Source of the DNA: Metridium senile
Lineage: Eukaryota; Cnidaria; Anthozoa; Actiniaria; Metridiidae
Direction of reading: 5' to 3'
Length of the DNA stretch: 64,000 nucleotides
Assembly: GCA_949775045.1 (NCBI GenBank)
Contig: OX459096.1
Span: 50,009,438-50,073,437, forward strand
The translations under genes and the position numbers were made by a program. Shown here piece by piece: positions 33,601 through 46,700 of this stretch (position 1 is the stretch's first letter; the number at the start of each line of letters is the position of its first letter). A model generated the notes under the pieces. That model made no database searches. It was given only the letters and a program-made list of their open reading frames with translations, and had not been told where the DNA came from.

Positions 33601-36600
33601 CTGCAGATCAAAAGAGATTTGAGAGAATATTACAATGTTATACTGACTTTAACCACTATACACTAACACCTAAAGTGTATAAAGAACTTGCAGTCGATGA
33701 GCAGAGTAGTAACTCAACTGCCAATAGTAAGTAACATGTTTTGAATTGTGGTTAAAATGCTAAGTGGTTTATTTACACTGACTCAATTTTCTAGACATAT
33801 AATGAAAAGTATTAAGCATATTGCAGCAGTACTTGATAATGATTGTGGCTGCTAACTCTTTTACTCCGATAAAGTAAAGTAAAGTTTTATACGATGTTAC
33901 AAATTTCATTTTATTGACTACCAGGACAGATTAGCAACAGTAGACCATTTGCATAATATAGCGTCATATACTACCAGTACCAGAATGCTTTGCATACTTT
34001 CTATTGTTAAATAATTAGTGTCAATTGTTCTAGTATTCTCAAGAAGGAATACAACTCTGGATAAAAGAGAAAATTTGTAAAACATTCTTGTACTGGTAGT
34101 GAAATGACGTTACATCATTGTCATCATCAAATGACCTATTAAAATGAGTTGCTATCAGTTAAAAAATATTATCAGAGACCACCTTTGAGTACTGTCATTG
34201 ATACAATGTAATTGTTTATTTTGATAACCTAGTATATAACAGTCAATAATTTTCAATTGTTCATTTGATTAAATGTCCAGATACACATAGTTATGAAAGT
34301 CAAGGCTATGCTGTACAAACCCTTCCAACTGATACAACAATGTATGTTAGACCAGCTCCTGGTGATGTGGCAATGAGGGATGATGATGACGTAAGTATTT
34401 TATAATAGACATTTTCTTGCTTTAATCTAACTTGTGATTGCAATCTCTCATCTCCCTTTCATGTGTTTACAGTTGCAACTTTCATGGGGTGACAAGATTT
34501 CAATGGTAACTTCAATGGAAATTCTTTGTCCAATCATTCGTTTGTTTTATCGTTAGTTTGCTTGTTTTGTTGTTGTTGTTCGTTTGTTTGTTTGTTAGAT
34601 TGTTTGTTTGTATTTTTTGTTCTTTTGTAGTGTTTGTTTGTTCGTTTTGCTTGTTCGTTTTGCTTGTTCGTTTTGTTTGTTTGTTCATTTTGTTTGTTTG
34701 TCTGTTTGTTTGTTTGTTCGTTTGTTTGTTTGTTCATTTGTTTTGTTTGTTTGTTCATTTTGTTTGTTCGGTTCGTTTTGTTTGTTCGTTTTGTTTTTTT
34801 GTTCGTTTTGTTTGTTCGTTTTGTTTTTTTGTTTGTTTGTTTGTTCGTTTTGTTTGTTTGTTTGTTTTGTTTGTTTGTTTGTTTTGTTTGTTCGTTTTGT
34901 TTGTTAGTTTTGTTTGTTTGTTTGTTTGTTTGTTTTGTTTGTTCGTTTTGTTTGTTTGTTTGTTTGTTTGTTTGTTTTGTTTGTTTGTTTGTTTGTTTTG
35001 TTTGTTTGTTTGTTTGTTTGTTTGTTTTGTTTGTTTGTTTGTTTGTTTGTTTGTTTGTTTTGTTTGTTTTGTTTATTTGTTTGTTTGTTTTGATTGTTTG
35101 TTTGGTTTGTTTTTGTTCAGCATTGTTTCCTACCTGTCTTTAAAACAAAATGTGTTTTGTTCTAACAGGGGATAGGTGTAGCGGCAGAGACGATTGCGTG
35201 GGGACTGGTAAAAGGTGCTGAGGCGGGAACACATGTTGTATATCAGGTAGCTAGCCCTTCATTCTAATTTTACTTTTTGTTTTTGAGTAGATGACGTACT
35301 TGGGTCTCAAGCAGCATTTGCTACTGTTTTAAAAAAAAGATATTTAGACATGATCATCATTTGTTTATAAAAAAAAATGTGTTCTTGAAATATTACTTTC
35401 ATGTTAACGTATTGATATTTGAGTGTTTTATTGCATTTTGAAGTCATTAATCTTTACATTATTACAGGGAGGTATTAAAATCAGGTCATCTCTAAAACCA
35501 AACGAGACTCCAACTGAAGTCGATGAAAAAGTTCAACAAAACATAAGACATGTCAAATCAGTCGCAGGTATGTTTGGCAAAGCTATTATAATTGACTATC
35601 AAATTGCCACTCAAGTACATTTGAGTGTGAGCTGATAACATTTGTGCATGTGTCAATCTTTCTTGGGACATCCAGCAAACCCGAGATAAACTGGCACGAT
35701 GCTAGTATTCGATCTCATCTACATGTAGGTTAACCACAAAAGCACCAAACAATGACTCCCCCTCAACAAGGGTGATTGGGGAAGTGCAATCACGTTTGTC
35801 AAGTCGTTCGTCAAATATTGTACGTACAGGGACGGTGGGGCCACGGGGGCTGGGGGGCTAGAGCCCCCCCAATAATTTTCTGAGAATTATTGTTTTTTGG
35901 ATTTTTTGAAGATAAAAAGTAAAAACAAATATCATAATGAGAAATAATAACTGCAAACGCATATGGAAACAGCTTAGCCCCCCAATCAAAAAACTGCTCC
36001 GCCGTCCCTGACGTACTTATGTATCTGCTCACGGACTTAATTACATAACAGAATCAGACAAGCTTTGATTTATACCTGTTCTAAGTAGTACTAATTTGTT
36101 TGTAGGTGTGGCTTGTCAAGTCAGTAGTACTGTAGTAAGTGCTATTGCTGCCATGACTAGAGAACTGGCTAAAGCTGTTGCTCCTGTGGTGGTGGAAAAG
36201 GGTGGCAAGGTATGTATCTTTTCAAAATACTCATATTGGAAAAAAAACTACTACTACTCTGACTGAATGAACTCAACGAAATCACATCCTGCCAGCATGT
36301 GTGGATACATAGCTCAAAGGGAGTCCGCATGGGTTCGAATCCCTGCCTAAATTGCTTAGTTTACTATTAATTCCAAGAGATCAATGGTGTTTGGACAGGG
36401 CAGAAAATGCTTAAAGAGTCGTGCATATTTTAGAGTTTAAAATGTTATGATCATGATAAAACTGTAACAAGACACATATATGATGGCTTTTGAGATTTGT
36501 AAATCTATATTATGAATATAAATATGTCGGGGCTGTTGAGGCTCACCTAATTATTTCCAACAAACGTTACATGAGTTGAATGTTTTTGGTAAAAACCTGA

Positions 36601-38263
36601 TATAATATGTATGTATTATTGTAGATATTACCTGCAGCAATCAAGCAAAAGACTGAGGATGAGAGTGGACAAAAAGCGGTCAAAGAGGCCGTGAAAGTCG
36701 CTGTCAGTGGTGCTTACGGTAGGTATATTTACTGCAAATAACCCTGATAGTCCTATCTACAGGCGCTATCATCCTGAAACCCATTATATGAAAGATATCC
36801 ATTCCTACCCATGCTAGTATATGCAGCCAATAAAATGAATTGAATTGATAACATGTCCATGCTACATTAGGACATAGTTAATATCACCTATATGATTATG
36901 ACTTTGCGCTACGATTTTAAAAAAGGTACCAATTAATATAAACTTTTAAGATAAAAGAAACAAACCATATGGAATAAACTCACCTCCACATTCCGCATCC
37001 TATTCGGAGAATAATCTAATACTTTTTTCGAAAAATGTTTTCAGGATTCGCAGCTATTTACGAAGGACTTGAGAAGTCATGGAAACTATTATACAAAAGC
37101 CTTCAACACGCTACAGTAGAAACCGTTGATTACAAGTAAGACCTATAATACACTTGGTTGTTTTTATCCTGCTGGCTCTTATAGCTGGGTCTCACTGAGT
37201 CACCTCTCCTTACCCCCTCTCCTTCCCCCTCTCCCTCCCCCGAGAGTCTGGCAGTGTTTTGCAGTGTTTCCTTTCAATGCCGTGCGCCATGCCTAAACAA
37301 CGAAGCTGGATAGGCTAATTTTATTCATGTTTTTTTCCAGATACGGATCTCAAGCTGGAGAGGCAGCTAACAATTCATTGGGAGCTTTAGGCTTCGCACT
37401 GCAGGTAAGCCTTACCTGCAGGCAGTGCCCTTGCAACTTCATGTGCTACATGTATTACTATAACTGTATTATTATTGTACTATAATTTACTATTCTTGTA
37501 CTATTTGTACTATTGTACCTTTTTTTCTTTTCTTTTCTCTATATTCTCTCTTTTCTTTCCTTTTCTTTCTTTTCTTTTTCATTCATTCTAGTTTTGCCAC
37601 TTGTACCATACCCTTATACTATTTCTTTTTCTTTCTTTTCGTTTCTTTCTTTTCTTTTCTTTCTGTTGTGTAAAGGTGTTGTAGTGTTATTGTTGTTGTG
37701 TTCATAACGTTAATCAATACATATGTTGATCAGTTTGAATTAATAATGTTCTTGGCTGGCGTGCCACATATCAATGTTAAAACGTATAGTTATAGTTATA
37801 GTTATCGTAACGTCTTAGTGTGAAGTCAGCATATCAAAATAAGTTATTTAAATCTGTAACTTTTTTTATTTGCAGACTGCCTGGAACGTCGATAATCTGG
37901 GAGTAAAGTAAGTTCTGAATAATATGTTCTGAATTTGTTATAACGAAGCCTTAGCCTCAATTGTAGGTACATTAGTCAAAGAGTACTTGACTTGTGGTAT
38001 TTCTTGATACGTGAATTTCGTACTCGATCTATAACTGGCAAAAGAATATGTAGGTCTAAAATGCGGAATGAATAACTTGATGTGAATTGCCTTTCTATCA
38101 GTATTGTACTACTGTCGAAATCATAAAATAACAATATGCATGTAAACTGCTTTCTTTCAGGGCACTGGCAAAGCGAACCGCAAAGGATACTGGAAAAGAG
38201 TTGATATGCGAAGCCGAGAAGAAATACTTGCCTCCATCATCAGAGGACAAGCCAAACAAATAA
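30605..38263 (+). CDS. SPART: Spartin (MIT and senescence domains), complete, 14 exons
   Basis: Exons: 30605-30657, 32090-32254, 32492-32667, 32942-33037, 33403-33726, 34281-34390, 35169-35246, 35468-35567, 36106-36209, 36625-36718, 37045-37135, 37341-37404, 37876-37907, 38161-38263. They total 1590 nt, encoding 529 residues with consistent phases. Residues about 5-75 form an MIT domain (EAFRFINEALCVDEKGDIKQAF), which binds ESCRT-III tails. Residues about 164-270 contain PAFLQCSGWVFPMIP and LNTEPHTYMFPD, typical of spartin. The C-terminal senescence domain runs from about 309 (AAETIAWGLVKGAEAG) to about 505 (SLGALGFALQTAWNVDNLGVK). The family acts in lipid-droplet turnover, endosomal trafficking and cytokinesis; human mutations cause Troyer syndrome. 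The human protein has 666 residues, so the linker is shorter here. The hydrophobic Ala/Gly/Val-rich senescence segments suggest membrane or lipid-droplet association. Confidence 0.95.
31157..31383. mobile_element. Tc1/mariner-type MITE in spartin intron 1
   Basis: Inverted repeats of about 50 bp begin CAGTGCGACTACTC.AACCAA and are flanked by TA on both sides (31155-31156, 31384-31385). It is 227 bp long and non-coding. Confidence 0.8.
34539..35115. repeat. (TTTG)n-like microsatellite in spartin intron 6
   Basis: Degenerate TTTG, TTCG and TTTTG units over about 575 bp. It produces long Phe-Val-Cys-Leu and Asn-Lys-Gln-Thr frames that are not genes. It lies between exons 6 and 7. Confidence 0.95.
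35827..36010. mobile_element. hAT-like MITE in spartin intron 8
   Basis: Ends CAGGGACGG and CCGTCCCTG form imperfect inverted repeats that extend into TTAGCCCCCC / GGGGGGCTA. ACGTA is present on both sides as a short direct repeat. Length is 184 bp. The superfamily is a guess from the CAGGG ends. Confidence 0.6.
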
Positions 38264-38358
38264 ATAATATACTAGAATCTAAAAAGTTGTTTCTATAAAA
38301 TATAATATTGATTCTCCGCAACTTTTACTTTTATTTAGTTCTCTGCGGTAGTCTTCTC

Positions 38359-38426
38359 CATTCTCGTTCCCAGAGCCCACGGTCCCAGAGTCCAAGGTTG
38401 ACCGTGGTCTCTGGGAACGAGAATGC
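38359..38426. mobile_element. 68-bp hairpin MITE with 9-bp target duplication
   Basis: CATTCTCGTTCCCAGAG at the left end and CTGGGAACGAGAATG at the right form a roughly 25-bp stem. AGTCTTCTC flanks both sides (38350-38358, 38427-38435). It lies about 100 bp past the spartin stop, so it may be inside the 3' UTR. A 9-bp duplication suggests a Mutator-like origin. Confidence 0.75.
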
Positions 38427-38649
38427 AGTCTTCTCACATTAGTTGTTCTGGGCTCCCTGTGGTAGCCAATCGTTTTAGCAAAAAAGTTCTTCCTGTGTTA
38501 GCTAACTTTGGGATTGGCTAGTTGTTTATCCTCTATTATACAAAGCCAGCACAATTTTATATTCTAAGGTAGTTTACATGCATGTTCAGGGTGTCATGGC
38601 CCATTTATACTTAATTGCATTACCAAATATAAACAATTTAATAGAGAAT

Positions 38650-39315
38650 GAAATATCAATCGACTGTGAATGGTTATAACTTGGTAGCTGGTAATGATCG
38701 AACCTTGTACAAGTAATATCAATTGACTATTGTGAATGGTTATAACTTGGTAGCTGGTAATGATCGAACCTTGTACAAGTAATATCAATTGACTATTGTG
38801 AATGGTTATAACTTGGTAGCTGGTAATGATCGAACCTTGTACAAGTAATATCAATTGACTATTGTGAATGGTTATAACTTGGTAACTGGTATGATCGAAC
38901 CTTGTACAAGTAATATCAATTGACTATTGTGAATGGTTATAACTTGGTAGCTGGTAATGATCGAACCTTGTACAAGTAATATCAATTGACTATTGTGAAT
39001 GGTTATAACTTGGTAACTGGTATGATCGAACCTTGTACAAGTAATATCAATTGACTATTGTGAATGGTTATAACTTGGTAGCTGGTAATGATCGAACCTT
39101 GTACAAGTAATATCAATTGACTATTGTGAATGGTTATAACTTGGTAACTGGTATGATCGAACCTTGTACAAGTAATATCAATTGACTATTGTGAATGGTT
39201 ATAACTTGGTAACTGGTATGATCGAACCTTGTACAAGTAATATCAATTGACTATTGTGAATGGTTATAACTTGGTAACTGGTAATGATCGAACCTTGTAC
39301 AAGTAATATGAATTG
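38650..39315. repeat. 65/66-bp minisatellite
   Basis: About ten copies of a unit beginning AATATCAATTGACTATTGTG. Two sub-types differ by a 1-bp deletion (GGTAGCTGGTAATGATCG versus GGTAACTGGTATGATCG), giving units of 66 and 65 bp. An open minus-strand frame through the 66-bp units is an artefact. Confidence 0.95.
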
Positions 39316-40098
39316 AATGTATATTAATTATATTATTGTTATTAATTTTGAATTTAGAATAAAGATTTAATGAACGATGTCCAAAGTGTATTCATGCATG
39401 TATATGTTATTAGTTCAGGTATTAAGTCGGATCCTTACACCTCTTATGATGTAAAGTGAAACTACACTAAAAGTAATTTTGCACAAATAATCTCCCCATT
39501 TTGATTCAAAAACTTTGGATCTGTCGAAGTATGGATCAAGGTCACGTGACCGATTTTCATAAAAAAATTTCCCCTCCAAAATGTTAAGGTCGTAAAGTTA
39601 TGTGATTATACCAAGTTTGGTAAGGTTTGAGATTAAAACAACGATATAGCAAAAAAAAAAAAAAACGGTTTATAGACCCCCTACGAAGTCTCTCCACCGC
39701 CAACGTAGTGGCAACGTGTAATTGACTGTATGTAAATCCAACATGTCGTGGCATGTCTCCGCATTCTCACTCTCTCAACGGATATATTATAATAACATGT
39801 ACACAACGTACATATTAACAAAACTCTCCCAACAGGGGATAGGGTGTGTCTTTCTGTACCTTAATTAATCGGCTCAAGCAACTATAGCAGTCTACTGGGA
39901 AATCATAAAAGTAATGATAAAATTGCTTGTCGGGATTCAGGAGTTATGCACCGGAAAGACTGCATGCTTAGTTAATTGCAAAGATAGTGATTTTGTTCAT
40001 CAATATAGAGCATTATTAGGTGATAAGGGGGCCGAGGAGGGCTCTCTTCTCTTCCCCCTCCCGTTCCCAGAAAGCCTTATACCATGCTCAGGCTATTT
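39316..40098. other. Intergenic, no gene recognised
   Basis: Contains an A-run near 39650 and GC-poor unique DNA. The small open frame at 39914-40123 resembles nothing. Confidence 0.4.
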
Positions 40099-40349
40099 AT
40101 TAGGGGGCTTTCATGCCAATTGATAAGTGTATGGGAGGGTCGGCAGAATCACCTGAATTGTCTTACCCAATCACCTCTCAGTTCCTGGTTGGCAGAAATA
40201 TCATAGCCCCTCCCCCTATGTTTGTCCACTTTATTACTAAAGCTGCATACCAATACTATATACAATAGCTTCCGAAAATAACGTGACCCTCCCCCCCCCC
40301 CCTCAATATTGCCTCCCCCATACATTAATAAATGAAAGCCCCCTTAAAT
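40099..40349. mobile_element. MITE with AGGGGGCTTTCAT ends
   Basis: The left end AGGGGGCTTTCAT and right end ATGAAAGCCCCCT are inverted, and the pairing extends roughly 40 bp through GTATGGGAGG / CCTCCCCCATAC. It contains a C-run near 40290. Confidence 0.6.
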
Positions 40350-40733
40350 GATTGTTTCGTCGACGAATATAGTTCGAAACTAGACTGCTCTGACCTGAAT
40401 TTGGTAACTGGAATATCCGCAAAAAAACGACCTTTCTGAAAATGACCGAAACGTATAACTGAGGAATGACAAGAAATATGAAAACACTCCTGAAGGGACG
40501 TACAATTTGAAATTTGATTGGAAGGCGGATTGGAAGTTTTGCTCGCTTTTCTTCCGCGCCTTCAAGTTTTAAACGATACTGATTTTTTTACTGGTTGCCC
40601 GATAATTTTTCCCGCGTATTTTACGTTGCTGACCGTTCAGTTCAATATAATATAACACTCTAAATACCATGCGCACATATTTTTTAATATCTATAAAATA
40701 ATATATTATAAATAATGCTTATATCTAAACTAA

Positions 40734-43700
40734 TTACATTCTGATATCAACTATGAGTTCCATAAACATTACCCAATAAATAGCGTTGAATAGAGCAAAC
40801 GAAAATGGGAAAAGTATTCTCGAATAATTATCTAAGCACTCCGAGTTTATTACATCATGGCAATTTAATCGACATAGAAAACTTCTTTTGGGTTTTTTAG
40901 CTTTTTTATCGTATTCTGTCTCTTTTCTTGGATTGTGGGATTTGACTAGAACAGTATTGTATTGGTTAGTCGTCTGTGGAAAAGAGTTTAAAAGACAATT
41001 AATATATGATTATATTATCAAAAATTTAGAATTCTTGCCGGGCTTCGGTCTAAAATATTTATATATATTTCTTATTTTCTGTACTGTGCCATCCATTTTT
41101 TTCAAATTGTAGATTATTATAAAGCGATAGGTTATCAGTTGAGGGAGGAGAAGGGAGCTTGGACCGGGTAGTGGGGGATGATTATGGATTTCAATCTTGA
41201 TTAGTTTAATAATTAGTAATAATTTAATCCATGCATGACTTACTGGTAGATATCCATTTGGTAATCCACCATTTTGATGATCAAGATTATGTCCTCTATT
41301 TCTTGTAAACTGAGACTGGAAGTCTTCTGTAAGAGGTCTGTATTCGTCGCAATCAGCGCCCTCCATCTGAAAAACAACAACAAGGGGACAGTAAATTATA
41401 TGAATTCCCATGTGGTCTAGCGGTTAGGATTCAAAACTTATAATATAAAGACTTCTGAGCAGGAGAAAATAATTCAGAAATAATAATATTTATTATTTGC
41501 AAGGTAATTATTTAAATTGTCGTTGTTTTGCATTTTACGATTTAAAAGTATAATATATTTCAAACAATGTTGAAAAAAATATTTAAACAAAAAAGAAAAG
41601 AAAAAGAAACAGAAAAAAAATTTATGCCGTGACCAGGATTCGAACCTGGGTTATTGCGGCCACAACGCAATGTCCTAACCTCTAGACGATCACGGCTTTG
41701 CCACCAGACCACGTGGTGTGATTCGGAATGTCATTTTAAGACTTTTATTACCAGTTCACTTGCTCTTTTGTTTTATATGAATATTTTAGTTCTGAATTAG
41801 CATTTGGCAGATTTGGAAAAGAAAATTTGCCTTTTTATTATCATTTTGTATTTCATTTTATAGCTTTATATGTTTTTTTTTTTCAAGTAACTGAAAATCA
41901 AAAAGCTCTTCTTTAACTAAAGGTATGCCATAAAAAAATGCAAATTCGAAAAGAATGTATATGAAAAAAGCTGTTTTGTTTATAAACAGAAGGATTTTAC
42001 AAAACGATTATTTTCCCCCCCCCCAAAAGGTTGAACAATTGCAACATAGTGATTCCGACTCAGAGAGCAAAATGACTCATGGAATTTGTTGCCCATCCAC
42101 TTACTTTTTTACGATTTCTTGATCTTCGTTTCTTCTTTCTATTGTAGACATTGTCTATATAAAGTACCAATGTATATTCAAATAGAACTCCAAATACAAA
42201 CAGAAAACAAACAATTAGGTACCAGTCAATGGCTTTCACATAGGCAACCTGCAAAATAACAGATTTTAATACATATCTACATTTTCTTTACATTTATACT
42301 TTAGTGAAGGGTGACACTACACAAAATATTAATCATTAAATTTCAAGATCTTCACATGTAACATTTTTAACTAAATCCTTTTCCAAACAGCCCAAACAAT
42401 TCACATGTACTTAAATATCCATATTTAAGTACAGGTGGGCAAACATTAAGAAAAAATGCTCTAAAACGTTCAAAAACCACCCAGAATGACATTAAATAGG
42501 TTTAACAACAACACAGGATTGAAATATGTTCAAATTTATTTCAATAAAAAATATCGATTTTTTTCTCACATATCTCTACTGTAAAAGTGAATTGCTTGGG
42601 CTGCCTGTGTTCCGTCGAGCAATGGTGGATTTAGCTCTAGGCTGAAAAACAGTCTTTTTAACGAAAATTTCAGTAGCCTGTGTGGCGGCTCTTCAAATTT
42701 CAGAGGAAACTGGCGAATGCTAGAATATTAAAAGGTTAAAAACACATGTACTTTTGCAGGCACGTCTGTTTTTCAGGCTACAGTTCCGGGGGTTATAAGT
42801 ATTGCAGTGGATGAGGTTTTTTAGCAAGTTAATAAATAATTATTGCATGGTTTCAGAATAAACAAGGTCGAGGCAAGTATTAAGTCCGCTCCGTCCCCTG
42901 GCCTTGATTACATTAATTTAGAGAATATTTATAAACAAAAGTACTTTCACATGGAACGACATTTTTTTTAGAGAAGCAGCTGAAAAGGGAAACGCAAATA
43001 AATTGGCGTTTTGGTGAATAATGCGGACGCAACCTACAAATTATTTAAAACGTTATTAGCTATACCCTGGGTACCACTGAGAGGTCCGAAAGGGAAATGG
43101 ATTCGGACCTCTGTTACACAGTTTATTGATTAGCCAATTATCTTTCGCTAATTTGTAGGTTGCCTGAATGTGAAAATAAAAATGCATATAAAGACTCTTA
43201 ACCAATCACATTCTAGCTTATAGTGAGTACTATGTATCATCGTTATTTGACATACCTTTGGCATTGAGTTATTTAGCATATTGAGAATAGTTGTAATAGT
43301 AAGAACTGATGTAATACCCAATGCTATTCTTGCTGCCGTAGATTCCGGTGGTATGCAGAATGATATCCACGATATTATTACAATTAATGCACATGGTGCA
43401 TAGATATGAATTAAAAAGTAACCCGATCTACGAGTGAAGTGGAAACTGGCTCCCAGGCGTGACCAGTTACCTGGAACAGACAAACAAATTAGACCTCGTG
43501 CCTGATTTCTAACTAAGCAGCTAAACATAATGTACATGCCCGTCAATTAGCAAAATGCACCATATAATGAAGTCACTATGTTGAATGAGTTCCTTCTTCA
43601 ACCCGGGCTTAAAGCTCTGACGAAAGAAGTTGAAAATTGAATTTTTAGACACGCGCAGACCCGCAGACCCATGCATGCACGTGTCTATGCCGCGAGCTTA

Positions 43701-46700
43701 TCTCCCCGCATTCCTGCTCGGGTGACACTAGTGTTAATGAAAGTAGGAACAGTTTTGGAGTCCAAGCCAAGTACAACAAGTTTCTTACCTGAGAAGTACA
43801 TAGTAAAATATCGTCTTGCTGTTATTCTTGTTAGGTTATATTGAGGCATGTCTCTTGTTCTCTTGGCGACAGCGATGCCCTTATCAGGTCGATCTTCCCA
43901 TTGATAAACCATTTCATTGGCATTGTAACCATCTAAAAAGAATACAATATAAATGTATGTTAGCCATATGAAAGTAATTATAACCTGAGAGGCAAGATCA
44001 CTTGTGTACTTGGTCAAGATGCTCTTTTGCCACATTGCCTCTCTTCGATATCCCCCTTCGTCTCTATATTTTTCAAAGCTCGACTTCCACTAATTTAGGA
44101 TTAACTCCATAGGTTGTACTTAGAGCACCTTTACGAAGAAACGGGCCCATAGAGGAGTCTAAATGAATACCAGTAAGCCACCCTTACCTCCATGGAAGAA
44201 GTTGTAAGAGGATCCTTTATATACCTTCAGCTACTCAATGATGTTCAACATTTTTGTAGGACATATAATTTTCAATTTTATACCAGGCTACAAGTAGGAC
44301 AAACTTGAAAACTGCTTTTTATTTTCATAAATTTAGTTTACCAATAAAACCGCTAAAAACATTGCTTGTCGTCTAATAAGACGCAGTTTTGCTCTCAGAA
44401 AAAAAGTCCAATGGGTGTTTTAACATAACTTAATCAATCGTTACAAACTATATTCCTGCATATGCCTCCATTAGGGTTTTTACAGTCACAGGGAAATATA
44501 CTGATCTAGGCGCCATGTATAGTCAGTGAAGAGGGTCCTGAAGGGGTATAATGGGGGTTAGGATTCGCCTTATTTTTGACTGGGAAAATGGGATTGGATG
44601 CACTGGGACTGGGATTTACAAATAAAAGAACAATTTGGTACAAGATTTGGTCCAAATATAATCCCCCCACTCCCTTTTAGGACCCTCAGTAAAGTTAAGT
44701 CAACATTTTTTACGGTGTTACAAATTACATTGTTATATAGCTAATAATTTTGACTATATAACGAGCATTCTCATTGGTTGATAGATGCTCACGTGATATT
44801 AGTTAAATCTAACTGTATCCCGACCGGGATACAAGTGCCCAGCGCATTAAATAAAAATTCCAAATTTCTTAATTGACTTGTCTAAAATGATTAGCTATAT
44901 AACAAAACGCTTAATGACCGATCCCTCGGGAAACCAGTTAGTTTTGTTTCCCTCCAATCTCAATGTTTCCCTCGGCCGGAGCCTCGGGAAACATTGACAT
45001 TCTCGATCGGGAAACAAAACTATCTGTTTCCCTCGGGACCAGTCATTAAGTGTATATTATATTACCTATCGTTTATATCAAACACCGACGCAGCCTATAC
45101 TAGTTTACTAGCTAGTTTCTATTTATTTTTAGCCATATAAAGTACTAATTTACTGTTTATCTACTTACAGCTTTCTATGTTCAGTCCACATTGTTGTATA
45201 TCTATAGGGAACATGCGTAAATCCATGGGACAGCTTGCTGTGGCTGTTATCCTGGAAAAGGGAATGATTACATTCATTTACTTAGTGCATGCCAATTTAA
45301 CTATTCAATATGCAAGTACATTATAAATAAGTTCTGATTGTAAAATTAGGAGGCATAACTAGTCAGATTTTTACTAATGCGCAACTGATCACAAATGTGG
45401 AAGTGCCATATTATACATCGCACAGAATGCCCGGACACATTTTCTGCTGTTTGAATGCGAAGTTCAATCAGGCGAAGCGTATTTAATGAGGTAATTTACA
45501 AATTAAAGGAAACAGGCCAAAATTGCTCAACTTCGTGTAATAAAATACATTTTAAAAATTTTTAAAAGGTGATCTCAAAAAGGTAGGGGGTGCAACTTAA
45601 AGATGAAATGTTGACTAAAAACGTTTGCACTATCAAATGTTCAATAATGTCAATAACTAAGACTATCTTTTTTGAGCTCAAATTTGTCAAAAATCGGCAT
45701 TTTAAGTGGGGAGCCAATATTCTAACTGTAATTTGTGGGTTTTAATAACACGTTAAACTTAGGTAGGGGGTGCAAAATTAACATCGTAGTCCAAGCAACA
45801 TTTTGCAACCTTTACTTCTACAAAAACCTTTTTTTATAAGACTATCTTGGGAACGATCTTCGGGGATTGGGATCAGAGCTACAACGTGTGCAACGATCTC
45901 GCAGGCTCTCAACTTCACATTGACACTAACCTTGAATTATAATGAACGTCTCCATTCGACTTTATAGTCAGCATTTTGTTCATCGATGTGACTTTATGGA
46001 AGTTTGAACTCTTGGAGTTCTCAAAGTAAGTGTCAGGGACCCATATCTTTTCCACCATGTAGTTTCCCAAGGCTAGCGTTCCATTATATGAATGCTTTAA
46101 TCTAGGATCATTCCACAATTGTCGAAGAAAAAAGTCCAGTCGATAATCCTAAGAAGAGAAAGGCGAGTAAGACATAACACCAATGATGTTAAATATTATA
46201 CGTTGATGATTTAAAAATGGTTGGTCTGAGGCCGATAGGAATTGTGGGAGTTCATATTAAATCCCGAATGCTTTGTTTCGATCACGCTTGAATAGTGCAG
46301 AATTACAGATAACAGTATTTCAAAAGTAAGGATTAATATTCAAGCGTAATTAAGATAGCTCATTTGGAATTTAATGAGCTCCCACAATTCCTATCGGTCT
46401 CAGATCAACCATTTCAGTCCAGATGATGGACCTTAATTGAGATAAGTGTATACAACTACTACGCATACCTATATAAAGGATATACTCTACCTGAACAACA
46501 GCAGATCGTACAATCGTACACGTACTCATGGGTGTCCTAGTCTCCATGAACCTCAACATTCAGTCGACCTCAACACCCCCCCCCCCCCCCCACACACACA
46601 CACACACACACTCTCCCCCCCCCCCCTCCCCCCAATATCTATTCTCAGAGTATATGTATTTAGTAGCGTTACGGAATGTATACCACTGGGTATTGCATAG

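Noticed and set aside
34534..35175. 205-residue Phe/Val/Cys/Leu frame and its antisense Asn/Lys/Gln frame
   Set aside because: Translation of the TTTG microsatellite in spartin intron 6.
38594..38854. 86-residue repeated frame
   Set aside because: Translation of the 66-bp minisatellite.
39914..40123. 69-residue frame with LVGIQELCTGKTACL
   Set aside because: No family recognised, no splice context; likely chance.
40888..41112. Hydrophobic 74-residue plus-strand frame
   Set aside because: It overlaps the receptor's intron 9 and last exon region on the opposite strand and matches no family.
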